A stretch of DNA of 64,000 bases from an uncultured Verrucomicrobiota bacterium (GCA_937872895.1 CALMUP010000009.1:310001-374000); one strand, 5' to 3'. Shown: positions 36,477 through 45,755, counted from the first letter of the stretch. Notes: a model not told the origin generated them from the letters alone. Made by a program: numbers and translations.

Positions 36477-37451
36477 ATGAACGATCGGACCCGTCCAAAC
36501 CGTGATCCCGTTACCCTGTTGCGGATCATGATGATCTCCCGCGCCATCGAGGAGCGGTTAATACGCCTGTACCATCAGGGCAAGGTTTACGGCGGGGCCT
36601 ACAGCGGGGTGGGGCAGGAGGCCCCGGGAGCCGCCGCCTGCCTGGCCGGCGAACCCCACGACCTCTATGCCCCGCTGATCCGCAACATGTCGGTGCATGT
36701 CGGCCGCGGCGCCGGACCACACCACCTCTTCCGGCAGTGGCTGGCCCGCGCGTCGAGCCCGACCCGCGGCCGCGACGGCAACATCCACCACGGCGATCTT
36801 TCAGCCGGTGTGTATCCAATGATCTCCCACCTCGGCGCGATGCTGCCCGTGGTGACCGGCGGGGTCATGGCGCGCCGCCGCCGGGGCATCCCGTGCATCG
36901 GGTTCGGCTTCATCGGCGACGGTGGATCGAGCACCGGCGATTTCCACGAGGCGGTGAACTTCGCTGCCGTGTTCGACGTCCCGGTGGTGTTCATCATCGA
37001 GGACAACAAGTTCGCCTACTCGACCCCGACCTCCCGGCAATTCCGCTGCGCCAACCTCGCCGACCGCGCGCCGGGCTACGGCATCGAGGGCCACCGCGCC
37101 GACGGCAACGACGCGCTCGCCCTTCTGGACCTGCTAGCGCGGCTGGCCGATGACATCCGCGCCCGCCCGCGCCCCGTGCTGGTCGCGGTTGATACCATGC
37201 GCATGCGCGGCCACGGCGAACACGATGATTTCGCCTACGCCCCGCGCGAACTGCTCGAATCCTACCGCGCCCGCGATCCGATTGCCGTCTGCCGCGATGC
37301 CCTGCTGGCCGACGGACGCCTCACCGACGAACAGTGGCACGCGCTTGAAGCCTCCATCCGTACCGAGGTCGACCAGGCCGCCCGCGAAGTTGCCGCTGAA
37401 CCAGCTCCCGATCCGCGGACCCTGCTGGAGGGCGTCTATGCCCCGTCGTGA
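36477..37451 (+). CDS. 2-oxoacid dehydrogenase E1 component, alpha subunit
   Basis: 324 aa from ATG 36477 (a longer frame to 36429 exists). Family features: YHQGKVYGGAYSGVGQEA, DGNIHHGDLSAGVYPMISHL, and the thiamine-diphosphate motif GDGGSSTGDFHEAVNFAAVF ending in IEDNKFAYSTP. Near the C-terminus RMRGHGEHDDFAY corresponds to the phosphorylation-loop region of E1 alpha. It decarboxylates pyruvate, acetoin or a branched 2-oxoacid with the beta subunit, whose gene overlaps its 3' end by 14 bp. The precise substrate cannot be fixed; the acetoin/pyruvate type is most likely. Confidence 0.92.
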   Translation: MNDRTRPNRDPVTLLRIMMISRAIEERLIRLYHQGKVYGGAYSGVGQEAPGAAACLAGEPHDLYAPLIRNMSVHVGRGAGPHHLFRQWLARASSPTRGRDGNIHHGDLSAGVYPMISHLGAMLPVVTGGVMARRRRGIPCIGFGFIGDGGSSTGDFHEAVNFAAVFDVPVVFIIEDNKFAYSTPTSRQFRCANLADRAPGYGIEGHRADGNDALALLDLLARLADDIRARPRPVLVAVDTMRMRGHGEHDDFAYAPRELLESYRARDPIAVCRDALLADGRLTDEQWHALEASIRTEVDQAAREVAAEPAPDPRTLLEGVYAPS

Positions 37452-38418
37452 GATCACCTACCTGCAGGGCATCCGCGAAGGATTGCAGCACGTCCTGCGC
37501 ACGCATCCGGAGACCGTGCTCTTCGGCGAGGATGTCGCCGCCTTCGGGGGCGCGTTCAAGATGACCACCGGATTCCTCGACGCGTTCGGCGCGGACCGCG
37601 TCTTCGACACCCCGATTGCTGAATCGGCGATGCTCGGCGCGGCCATCGGCATGGCCACCCAGGGATTGAAGCCCATCGTGGAACTCCAGTTCGCCGACTT
37701 CGCCACCACCGCGCTCCACCAGTTGCTGAACAATGCCGGCACGCTGCACTACCGTACCGGTGTACCCGTGCCGCTGACCGTGCGCGCCCCGTGTGGCGGC
37801 GGTTTCGGAGGCGGCCCGTTCCACTCCGAGGAACTGGAGGCGATCTTCTGCCACATGCCCGGGATCAAGGTGGTGTACCCGGCCTTCCCGTCCGATGCCC
37901 GCAGCCTGATCGTCAGCGCCGTGCTGGATCCGAATCCGGTGATCTTCCTCGAAAACAAGTTCCTCTACCGCCATGTGAAGGAAGACGTCGAAACGGACAT
38001 TGCCCCCGTGCCGCTCGGTTGCGCCCGGATATGCCGCCCGGGAACCGATGCGACGGTGGTGACCTACGGGGCGATGGTGCATACCGCCATCCATGCCGCG
38101 GAAACCGTCGCGCACGAGACCGGTGCCGAGGTCATGGTGCTCGACCTGCGATCGCTGAAACCGCTCGACACGCAGGCGATCCTCGCCGCCGCCGCGACCG
38201 GCCGGGTGCTGGTCCTGCACGAGGCCTGGCGCACCTGCGGCCTCGGGGCGGAAGTCGCCGCCCTGATCGCCGAGCAGGCCTTCCACCATCTCGATGCGCC
38301 GGTGCGCCGCCTGACCGCGCCCGATTGCCCGGTCCCGTTCGCTCCCGAACTGGAAGCCGCGTACCGGCCGGATGAACCCACCGTAACCGAAGCCCTGCTC
38401 GACCTGCTGGAAACCTGA
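37438..38418 (+). CDS. 2-oxoacid dehydrogenase E1 component, beta subunit
   Basis: 326 aa from ATG 37438, inside the end of the alpha-subunit gene. Motifs of the transketolase-like beta subunit: ETVLFGEDVAAFGGAFKMT, RVFDTPIAESAMLGAAIGMA, PIVELQFADFATTALHQLLN, VRAPCGGGFGGGPFHS and, in the C-terminal domain, GRVLVLHEAWRTCGLGAEVA. It forms an alpha2beta2 E1 with the upstream product and transfers the acyl group to the E2 lipoyl domain encoded 9 bp downstream. Confidence 0.93.
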   Translation: MPRREITYLQGIREGLQHVLRTHPETVLFGEDVAAFGGAFKMTTGFLDAFGADRVFDTPIAESAMLGAAIGMATQGLKPIVELQFADFATTALHQLLNNAGTLHYRTGVPVPLTVRAPCGGGFGGGPFHSEELEAIFCHMPGIKVVYPAFPSDARSLIVSAVLDPNPVIFLENKFLYRHVKEDVETDIAPVPLGCARICRPGTDATVVTYGAMVHTAIHAAETVAHETGAEVMVLDLRSLKPLDTQAILAAAATGRVLVLHEAWRTCGLGAEVAALIAEQAFHHLDAPVRRLTAPDCPVPFAPELEAAYRPDEPTVTEALLDLLET

Positions 38419-38427
38419 GGTGCCGCG

Positions 38428-39630
38428 ATGAAACAACCGATCATCATGCCGCAGATGGGTCAGAGCGTGGCCGAAGGCGCGATCATCCGCTGGCTGCGCC
38501 GCGTCGGCGAACCGGTCAAGGCCGACGAGGTGCTTGTGGAAATCGAAAGCGACAAGATCACCGTGACCGTGGAATGCCCGTATGACGGCGTCCTGGATGC
38601 CATCCTCAAGCAGCCGGGCGACCACGCTGCCGTCGGCGAGGTGATCGGCTACGTCGAGACGTCCGCGTCGAGCATCCCGGCCGCGCGTCCGCACGGGGCG
38701 GCTTGCGCCGAACCGCGCCTGGTCACCGCCGTCGATGCCACGCCCGGGACAACCTCCGCCGCGGAACCACCGGCGGACTGGTTGTCGCCGGCGGTGATGC
38801 GTCTCGCCCTCGAGCACAAGCTCGGCCGCGATGACCTTGCCCGCATTCCCCGCTCCGGCCGCCACGGACGCCTGACCCGCGCCGATGTCCTGCGGCACCT
38901 TGGTCAGCCGACGGATGCGCCCGCGATGATCGACGGGGAGGTCGTTCCGATGTCGTCGATCCGGCGCACCATCGCCGACCACATGGTCCAATCGATCCGC
39001 ACCAGCGCCCATGTCACGATGGTCCATGCCGTGGACATGACATCGGTGAGTGCGCTTCGACGCTACCAGAAGGAGGCGTTTGCCGCCGCCCACGGCGTAA
39101 AACTGACCTACACCGCCGTCCTGCTGTTCGTCACCGCCCGCGTGCTGCGCGACTTCCCGGTGATCAACGCCTCGGTCCGCGGCACCGACCTCGTGCTGCA
39201 CCCCGACATCCATGTCGGCTGCGCCGTGGCGCTTCCCGATGAAAGCCTCGTCGTCCCGGTGGTGCATCAGGCCGACACCCGAACCTTCCCGGAAATCGCC
39301 CGCGAACTGGATCGTCTGATCGACCTCTCGCGGCGCAAGGCCCTCCGCCGCGAGGACGTCGCCGGCGGCACCTTCACCATCTCCAACTTCGGGTCCTTCG
39401 GCAGCCTGATCGGCACCCCGATCATCCACCAGCCGCAGGTCGCGATCCTCGGCGTCGGCGCGGTGCGCCCGGCCCCGGTCGTGGTGGACGGCACCGTGGC
39501 CATCCGCGACCAGGTGTACCTGAGCCTTACGTTCGACCACCGGGTGATCGATGGCGCGATGGGCGGACGTTTCCTCAACGCCATCCAGACCCAGACCGAA
39601 CAACTGACCGCTTCGACCCTCGGTCTCTAA
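38428..39630 (+). CDS. Dihydrolipoamide acyltransferase, E2 component
   Basis: 400 aa. A single lipoyl domain at the N-terminus carries the lipoylated Lys43 in VEIESDKITVTVE. A peripheral-subunit-binding domain follows (SPAVMRLALEHKLGRDDLAR with SGRHGRLTRADVL). The catalytic domain ends with FDHRVIDGAMGGRF, giving the active-site His371 and Asp375. It completes an E1 alpha-E1 beta-E2 operon. No E3 (dihydrolipoamide dehydrogenase) gene is in the window, so E3 must come from another locus. Confidence 0.94.
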   Translation: MKQPIIMPQMGQSVAEGAIIRWLRRVGEPVKADEVLVEIESDKITVTVECPYDGVLDAILKQPGDHAAVGEVIGYVETSASSIPAARPHGAACAEPRLVTAVDATPGTTSAAEPPADWLSPAVMRLALEHKLGRDDLARIPRSGRHGRLTRADVLRHLGQPTDAPAMIDGEVVPMSSIRRTIADHMVQSIRTSAHVTMVHAVDMTSVSALRRYQKEAFAAAHGVKLTYTAVLLFVTARVLRDFPVINASVRGTDLVLHPDIHVGCAVALPDESLVVPVVHQADTRTFPEIARELDRLIDLSRRKALRREDVAGGTFTISNFGSFGSLIGTPIIHQPQVAILGVGAVRPAPVVVDGTVAIRDQVYLSLTFDHRVIDGAMGGRFLNAIQTQTEQLTASTLGL

Positions 39631-39645
39631 ACCGCCTCCAAGCAC

Positions 39646-39665
39646 CTTTCGTTTCAGCACGAAAG
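39646..39665 (+). terminator. Hairpin after the E1/E2 operon (weak terminator candidate)
   Basis: CTTTCGT and ACGAAAG form a perfect 7-bp stem with a 6-nt loop, 15 nt after the E2 stop. No U-tract follows, so intrinsic termination is doubtful. The next promoter starts at 39671. Confidence 0.3.
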
Positions 39666-39670
39666 CCCGC

Positions 39671-39699
39671 TTGCGAAGTGCAACAAGATGGGGGATACT
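39671..39699 (+). promoter_or_regulatory. Predicted promoter of the TolC-RND operon
   Basis: TTGCGA (39671-39676), 17-bp spacer, GATACT (39694-39699). It lies directly after the hairpin that follows the E2 gene and 34-67 nt before the two possible start codons of the outer-membrane protein gene. Confidence 0.5.
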
Positions 39700-39765
39700 T
39701 GTCCTCCGGTTTGAGCCCGGTTCGGCGATCGCATGCGCATGCCGACTCCGGACCTACCGGTTTCT

Positions 39766-41226
39766 ATGAATCCATGCCGTATTGCCCTTTGCCTCGTATC
39801 CTTCGCCATCCTGCTCTCCAGCCGTGCCGAAACCGTGCCCGGATTCGCCGCCCGCACCCTGACCCGCGATGAATGCGTGCGCCATGCGCTGGACCACAGC
39901 CTCGAACTCCAGATGCAGGCGCTGCAACTCGCCTCCGCCTCGGCCGAGGTCGTCGCGGTCAGCGCCGTCTACGATCCGGCCCTGCAACTGGGAGGAACGT
40001 GGGATGACTCGGAACTTCCCCCGGGATCGTTCCCGACCTCGGGCGGCGTCGAACGCGGCCTCGCCCAGGCCCGGCTCGAACGCACCTTTTCCCGCGGAAC
40101 CACCCTCGGCGTGGAACTCGACCTGCAACGCAACCTGTTCGAGGGGCTCGGCGCCGACAACGAACCGGACTACCGGACCGCGGCCGGCCTGACCCTGCGC
40201 CAGTCGTTGTGGAAAAACGCGTTCGGTGCGAGCGACCGCCTGCGCGTCGACGCCGCCCGTCAACGCCTCGATGTCGCCGTAATGGACTACGAGCAACGCC
40301 GCGAGGACATTGCCGCCGCCACCCTCGATCTCTACTGGCGTGCCGTCGAGGCCCGCCAGGTTGCCGATACCCAGGCGACCGTTGTCGAACGCCTCCGCAC
40401 GCTGCTCGCCACCAACCGCCGCTACGTGGAGGACGGACTGCTCGACGAGTCGGCCGTGCTCGCCGTCGAGGCATCGCTCGCCGTGGCCGAGGTGGATGCC
40501 CTGACCCTCCGCTACCAGGCCGAGCAGCGCGACGAGGAACTAAAGGATACTATCCGCCTGCCGTCCGCCGCCTGGGATGCCACGGTGATCCTCTACGAGC
40601 TGCCCGATCCCGGCGCCCCGCCGGCAACGCCCTCCTGGGCCGAAGTCCTGGAGGATGCGCTCCGCTACCGTGCTGATGTCGAAGCCCTGCGCCGCGAGGA
40701 GCAACGCGCCGAAGCCATCGTGCGCCTCAACGAACTCGACGACCGCGGCGACCTCGACATCAGTGGCTCCCTCGGCCGCGGCGACTCCGACTCCTCGTTC
40801 GGCGAGACCTTCGACTTCGACAAGAACCTGTGGTCGGTCGGCGTGACCTATGCCGCCGCCCTCGGCAACTCCCGGGCCCGCGCCGCCATCCTGCAGGCGC
40901 TGGTCGAGCGCGACCGGGTGCGGGTCGCCCGCGCCAAGCTCGAGGCCGACCTCGAACGCACCGCCCGCGCCGCCGTGCGCCAGGTCGATACCGCCGCGCG
41001 CCTGGTCCCCGCCTCGGAGCGCGCCTTCGATGCCCAGACCCGCAAGCTCGAACTCGAAATAGTCCGCTTCGAGCGCGGCCAGTCCGACACCCGGACCCTG
41101 CTCGATTACGAGGACGACCGCGATATCGCCGAGCGCGATCTCATCCGCGCCCGCGTCGCCCGCGAACGCGCCCTGCTCGCCCTCGACCAGGTGCGCGGCC
41201 TGCTCCTCCCGGAGGCCGCACCATGA
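39766..41226 (+). CDS. TolC-family outer-membrane efflux protein
   Basis: 486 aa from ATG 39766 (ATG 39733 is in frame and possible). The signal peptide is IALCLVSFAILLSSRAETV. Two repeated outer-membrane-efflux halves, each a beta segment plus long helices, can be recognised: LTRDECVRHALDHSLELQMQ opens the first and a WAEVLEDALRYRADVEALRR segment the second. RQLDTA-like coiled helices (here RQVDTAARLVPASERAFDAQ) close the protein. It would form the outer-membrane channel for the RND pump whose ATG overlaps this gene's stop (ATGA). Confidence 0.9.
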   Translation: MNPCRIALCLVSFAILLSSRAETVPGFAARTLTRDECVRHALDHSLELQMQALQLASASAEVVAVSAVYDPALQLGGTWDDSELPPGSFPTSGGVERGLAQARLERTFSRGTTLGVELDLQRNLFEGLGADNEPDYRTAAGLTLRQSLWKNAFGASDRLRVDAARQRLDVAVMDYEQRREDIAAATLDLYWRAVEARQVADTQATVVERLRTLLATNRRYVEDGLLDESAVLAVEASLAVAEVDALTLRYQAEQRDEELKDTIRLPSAAWDATVILYELPDPGAPPATPSWAEVLEDALRYRADVEALRREEQRAEAIVRLNELDDRGDLDISGSLGRGDSDSSFGETFDFDKNLWSVGVTYAAALGNSRARAAILQALVERDRVRVARAKLEADLERTARAAVRQVDTAARLVPASERAFDAQTRKLELEIVRFERGQSDTRTLLDYEDDRDIAERDLIRARVARERALLALDQVRGLLLPEAAP

Positions 41227-44200
41227 GCCTGCCCGCCTTTTCGGTCCGCCACTCGGTGCTCGCCAACATGATCACCATCTTCGTGCTCGTGGCCGGCGCC
41301 TATGTCACCTTCAACACCCTGAACCGCGAGGTCTTTCCGACCACCGACCTCAACCTCGTCGTCGTGCGCACCGCCTATCCCGACGCCTCGGCCAGCGAAG
41401 TCGAGGACCTGATCACCAACCCGATCGAAGAGGCGATCCGCGAAGTCGAGGACATCGACGAGTATTCCTCCAGTTCGCTTGAGGGCGGCTCCTACGTCGT
41501 CGTCAAGATCGATCCGGATGCCCGCAATCCCGATCGCGTGATCAATGACCTCCAGCGCAAGATCGACTCCGTCGACGACCTCCCGGCCGATGCCGAGGAT
41601 CCCATCGTCGAGGCGCTCACCACCGCCCAGCCCATCATCAACGTCGTCGTGCACGGCACGGTGGACGAGCGGGATCTGCGCACCTACGCCGACGCCTTGA
41701 AGACCCGGTTGGAGCGCCTGGAGGATGTCAGTTCGGTGGTGCGCAACGGCTGGCGCGACGAGGAATTCAGCGTCGCCGTCGATCCGCAGCGCCTGGCCGC
41801 GCTTGATGTCTCCTTCGACGAGGTCTCCGCCGCCCTGGCCCGCCGCAACATCAACCTCCCCGGCGGCAAGATCCCCGACGGCGACCGCGAGATCCTGCTG
41901 CGCACCATCGGCAAGTTCCGCACCGAGGCCGAGATCCTTGATGTCGTCGTCCGCGCCAACGCGGACGGCCGCCACCTGCGCATCCGCGACCTCGGCACCG
42001 TCCACCGCCAATTCGCCGACGACATCGCCTTCACCCGGCTCAACGGCGAGCGCTCCATCGTGCTCGGGGTCAAGAAACGCGACCAGGGCGACATTATCGA
42101 CATCGTCCGGGACATCCGCACCCTGGTGGAGCGGGAACGCACCATCGCTCCGGAAGGGATCCACCTCTCGTTGGTGGACGACACCTCGTTCTACGTCAAA
42201 CGCCGCCTGAATGTGCTGCTGAACAACGGCTGGGTCGGCATGGTGCTGGTCACCGGTTTCCTGTTCGTCTTCCTGTCCGCGCGCGTTGCCTTCTACACCG
42301 CGCTGGGCATTCCGTTCGCCTTCATGACCACCTTGCTGGCCATGTCGTATTTCGGAATCACCATCAACCTGATGACCATGTTCGGCTTGATCATCGTGCT
42401 CGGCATGGTGGTTGATGATGCGATCATTGTCGGCGAAAACGTGGCCCGCCGCATTGAACTCGGCGAGGACCCGCGCACCGCCGCCGCCGAGGGGGGTACC
42501 GAGGTGATGTACCCGGTGATCTCGACCGTGCTGACCTCGGTCGCGGCGTTCCTGCCGCTGATCTTCGCACCCGACCTCTACGGGAAATACCTGTCCTGGC
42601 TGGTCTATGTCGTCGTGCTGGCCCTCGGCGCCTCGTTGCTCGAGTGTCTGATCGTCCTTCCCGCGCACCTGGCCGGATCATCGCGCCCATTACGTGAACC
42701 CCACGTGCCACGCCCGCACCGCAAGCACCGGGTGATGCATGCCTTGCAGGAGCTGTATGCCTCCTCGATGCGCCGCATCCTGCGCCGCCGTTACCTTTTC
42801 CTGCTCGTCACCTCGCTGGTCTTCGGCGTGCTGGTCAGCCTGTCGGTCCGCCACACCCGCATCGACATCTTTCCCGAGGACCTGATCGATATCTTCCTGG
42901 TGCGGATCAAGACGGAGCAGGGGACCTCGCTGATGCGCACCGACGCCGTGGCCAACTCCGTTCTCGAACAGGTGCTCGTGCTGCCCACCAACGAGCTCCA
43001 GCACGTGGTCACCCACGTCGGCCGCCATATCGCCTTCGACAATTCCGGGCAGGATACCGGCACCCACCTCGCGCAACTGCTGGTCTATCTCACGCCTCAG
43101 GAGACGCGCGAGCGGCGCACCCAGGTGATCATGGACGAATTACGCACGCGCATGGCGGGCATCGACGGCGTTGAACGCCTCGAGGTCGAATCGGTCAAGC
43201 CCGGGCCACCGGCCGGACGCCCGCTGGAAGTCAAGATCTCCGGCCCCGACTTCGCGGTCATCGCCGAAATCTCCGCCGAGATCCGCACCTTCCTCGCCGG
43301 GATCGACGGTGTCGAGGACGTGCTCGACGACCTGGAGCCCGGCAAGGAGGAACTGCGGGTGGTCATCGACGAGCCCGAGGCCGCGCGCCTCGGCCTGCGC
43401 GTCGAGCAGGTCGCCCGCACCGTCTTCGCCGCCTTCCGCGGCGAGGAGGCGACCATGGTCCGCGAGGGGCGCGAACAGGTGAAGGTCCGGGTCCGCCTGC
43501 CCGAAGCCGCGCGCAGCGAGGAACTGCTCGCCTCGCTGCGGGTGCGCAACGACGCCGGCCGCCTGATCGAACTCGGCCGCGTCGCCCGGTTCGAGCGCGA
43601 ACGCGGCGCCCCCGCGATCTACCACTACAACGGCGACCGCGTCGTCACCGTCGGCGCCTCGATCAATACCGAACGCACGAACTCCACCGAGGTCAACCTC
43701 GCCCTCGAGCGGGAATTCCGCGACCTCGGCGCGCGGTATCCCGGCTATGCCCTTGTTCCCAGCGGCGAGTGGAAGGAGACCAAGAAGATCATCGACTTCA
43801 TGAAGGTCGCCTTCGTCATCGCGTCGCTGCTGATCTACTCGATCATGGTCGCGCAGTTCACGTCGTTCGTGCAGCCGCTCTATGTGATGGTGGCGATCCC
43901 GCTCGGCCTGATCGGCGTGGCCATCGCCCTCGTGCTGCACGACAAGCCGCTGAGCATGATGGCGATGATGGGAATTGTCGGGCTCGGGGGCGTCGTGGTG
44001 AACGATGCCATCGTGCTCGTCACCTTCATCAACAACCGTGTTCGTGAAGGGGCGGCGGTTTTTGACGCCGTGCTCGAAGCCGGGGTCATCCGCCTGCGCC
44101 CGATCCTGCTCACCTCGGTCACGACCATCGCCGGCCTGATGCCGACCATCTACGGGTGGGGCGGGTACGAACCGTTCATCGTCCCGGCGGCCATCGCGCT

Positions 44201-44321
44201 CGCCTACGGCCTGCTCTTCGCGACCTTCCTCACCCTCGCCGTGGTGCCCAGCCTCTACCTCGTCGGCGACGACGTCAAACGCCTGCTGCAGCGTGTCCGT
44301 GGCCGGGCTTCATCAGCCTGA
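41223..44321 (+). CDS. RND-family efflux permease (AcrB/HAE1-like)
   Basis: 1032 aa, starting at the ATG overlapping the tolC-like stop. The first membrane helix begins SVRHSVLANMITIFVLVAGA, and RND porter motifs follow (RTAYPDASASEVEDLITNPI, EEAIREVEDIDEYSS). The proton-relay helix keeps the paired Asp residues (GLIIVLGMVVDDAIIVGENV), and the C-terminal half repeats the fold (MMGIVGLGGVVVNDAIVLVT). It would export hydrophobic compounds or envelope components using the proton gradient. The usual periplasmic adaptor gene is missing from this operon. Downstream is a repeat cluster. Confidence 0.94.
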   Translation: MSLPAFSVRHSVLANMITIFVLVAGAYVTFNTLNREVFPTTDLNLVVVRTAYPDASASEVEDLITNPIEEAIREVEDIDEYSSSSLEGGSYVVVKIDPDARNPDRVINDLQRKIDSVDDLPADAEDPIVEALTTAQPIINVVVHGTVDERDLRTYADALKTRLERLEDVSSVVRNGWRDEEFSVAVDPQRLAALDVSFDEVSAALARRNINLPGGKIPDGDREILLRTIGKFRTEAEILDVVVRANADGRHLRIRDLGTVHRQFADDIAFTRLNGERSIVLGVKKRDQGDIIDIVRDIRTLVERERTIAPEGIHLSLVDDTSFYVKRRLNVLLNNGWVGMVLVTGFLFVFLSARVAFYTALGIPFAFMTTLLAMSYFGITINLMTMFGLIIVLGMVVDDAIIVGENVARRIELGEDPRTAAAEGGTEVMYPVISTVLTSVAAFLPLIFAPDLYGKYLSWLVYVVVLALGASLLECLIVLPAHLAGSSRPLREPHVPRPHRKHRVMHALQELYASSMRRILRRRYLFLLVTSLVFGVLVSLSVRHTRIDIFPEDLIDIFLVRIKTEQGTSLMRTDAVANSVLEQVLVLPTNELQHVVTHVGRHIAFDNSGQDTGTHLAQLLVYLTPQETRERRTQVIMDELRTRMAGIDGVERLEVESVKPGPPAGRPLEVKISGPDFAVIAEISAEIRTFLAGIDGVEDVLDDLEPGKEELRVVIDEPEAARLGLRVEQVARTVFAAFRGEEATMVREGREQVKVRVRLPEAARSEELLASLRVRNDAGRLIELGRVARFERERGAPAIYHYNGDRVVTVGASINTERTNSTEVNLALEREFRDLGARYPGYALVPSGEWKETKKIIDFMKVAFVIASLLIYSIMVAQFTSFVQPLYVMVAIPLGLIGVAIALVLHDKPLSMMAMMGIVGLGGVVVNDAIVLVTFINNRVREGAAVFDAVLEAGVIRLRPILLTSVTTIAGLMPTIYGWGGYEPFIVPAAIALAYGLLFATFLTLAVVPSLYLVGDDVKRLLQRVRGRASSA

Positions 44322-44681
44322 AGTCGAACGTGGCAACCACGGATGGACACGGATGAACACGGAGAGGGGATGTCGTGGGTGATTCATGCCAATTACGAAT
44401 GAATAGTGGTATTTATTGCGGGCAACACGGAGGTTGCCCCTCCAGATACTGCCCCGTAATTCCTCTGGGAATACCCGGAGGGGCGAGCTCCGTCTCGCCC
44501 GATTTTATACCAATCCATTGTGACAATTGGTATCAGACGGCTCTGGATTACCCAACCGCATCCATGCCTGAGATCATCTCACCACGCGCTGAATCCGTGT
44601 TGATCGGTGTGCATCCGTGGTGACTTCAGCCGCCCTCCGCGGTTGTTGGCCGGACCAGGGCGATCCGGCGCAAACAAGCAT
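44322..44681. other. Gene-free stretch filled by the repeat cluster
   Basis: No credible coding sequence. It consists of the inverted-repeat element 44335-44621 with several internal hairpins, then about 60 bp before the end of the convergent FAD oxidoreductase gene. An 82-codon open frame at 44375-44623 runs through the hairpins and is not considered real. Confidence 0.8.
44335..44621. repeat. Composite repeat: outer ACCACGGATG inverted arms enclosing REP-like hairpins
   Basis: Outer arms at 44336-44363 and 44594-44621 match as reverse complements in 25 of 28 positions and belong to the same family as 3665-3738. The roughly 230-bp interior holds consecutive hairpins: GGGCAAC/GTTGCCC (44420-44439), CCTCTGGG/CCCGGAGG with one mismatch (44462-44481), GGGCGAG/CTCGCCC (44481-44500) and TACCAAT/ATTGGTA (44508-44532). 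It looks like a palindromic element opened by an insertion of REP-type sequences. It lies between the convergent RND and FAD oxidoreductase genes. Confidence 0.8.
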
Positions 44682-45737
44682 TCAGTCCCGCTGAGCGCGC
44701 GGCCATTCGTCGATGACCTTTTCGGCAAGCATCAGGCCGCTGAGGAAGGCGCCTTCCATGCGGGCGCTGTGGCACCAGTCGCCGCACACACCGAGCCCCG
44801 ACGCACGGTCCCACAGGCAACCGGCGTTGAGCGGTTTGGAGGGGGATGCATACCGCCACCGGTGGGCGGCCAGGTACACGGCGGGCACCGGGTTCAGGCC
44901 GGACGCGGCGAAAAATTCCGCCAGCAGGGCCGCGCTGACGGCATCGGGATGGTCCTCGAGGTGCTCCACCGACCACGAAGGCGAAGCCTGGATGACCCAG
45001 CATTCGTGTCCGCCGCGGCCCGGTTTGCTGTTGTTGCGCGCAGCCCAGACGATGGAACTGGTGCTGAAATGGGCAGCATCGAAAGGCAGTTCAATGTCGT
45101 AGTCGAACACCGCCATCGCCGTCCAGCAGGGCTGCATGACGGCCTCGCTGACAGCTTCCTGCAGGGTAGGGTTGACCGCCAGCAACGGCCTGGCATTGTC
45201 CGGCGGGGTGGCCATCAGGACCAGTTCGTACCGTTCAATCGACGGCTCGGGGTGCAAGATCCGCCACGATCCTCCATCCCGCTGCAATCCCTCCACCAGC
45301 GTTGCGGATCGGATGTCGAGATCCTTGGCCAATTGCTTGGCGATTGCATTCATCCCCGGCACCCCGACATACCGAGCTACATCATCCTGCACCGGGCTGA
45401 CCACGCCACGCATGCACGAAGCCCGACGGGCATCCCAGTAGGAAATCAGGCCGCGCTCCAGCCAGGATTCGACATACCGCTGGAACCGGCGGTCACGCGC
45501 GGTGAAATACTGGCAGCCGTGGTCAAAGGCGTAAACCCCATCGGTGCGGGTGTTGCTCCGTCCACCCGGGCGACGTCCCTTATCATAAACGGTGACTGGA
45601 AACCCCCGCTCCGCAAGCAAACGGGCCGCCACCAAGCCGGAAATTCCCGCGCCAATTACCGCGACCGGAGGGCGCACTTCGATCATGGCAGTTTCGCCCG
45701 GATTGGGTAGCTCTCGGTATGGATCCAGTTCCAACAC
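44682..45737 (-). CDS. FAD-dependent amine oxidase-like oxidoreductase (renalase-like)
   Basis: 351 aa from GTG 45737, which has GAGG 8 nt upstream and lies just behind a promoter-like pair; ATG 45686 (334 aa) is the alternative. The Rossmann dinucleotide motif is PVAVIGAGISGLVAARLLAE, followed by VTVYDKGRRPGGRSNTR and DHGCQYFTARDRRF, a signature of bacterial renalase-like proteins. The C-terminus has the second FAD contact, LGVCGDWCHSARMEGAFLSG then LMLAEKVI. Substrate unknown. It is convergent with the RND gene across the repeat cluster. Confidence 0.85.
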   Translation of the reverse strand: MLELDPYRELPNPGETAMIEVRPPVAVIGAGISGLVAARLLAERGFPVTVYDKGRRPGGRSNTRTDGVYAFDHGCQYFTARDRRFQRYVESWLERGLISYWDARRASCMRGVVSPVQDDVARYVGVPGMNAIAKQLAKDLDIRSATLVEGLQRDGGSWRILHPEPSIERYELVLMATPPDNARPLLAVNPTLQEAVSEAVMQPCWTAMAVFDYDIELPFDAAHFSTSSIVWAARNNSKPGRGGHECWVIQASPSWSVEHLEDHPDAVSAALLAEFFAASGLNPVPAVYLAAHRWRYASPSKPLNAGCLWDRASGLGVCGDWCHSARMEGAFLSGLMLAEKVIDEWPRAQRD

Positions 45738-45755
45738 GTTGTTGACCTCGCCGCA

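Noticed and set aside
44375-44623. 82-codon frame within the repeat cluster
   Set aside because: Runs through four hairpins and one arm of the inverted repeat, with no conserved features.
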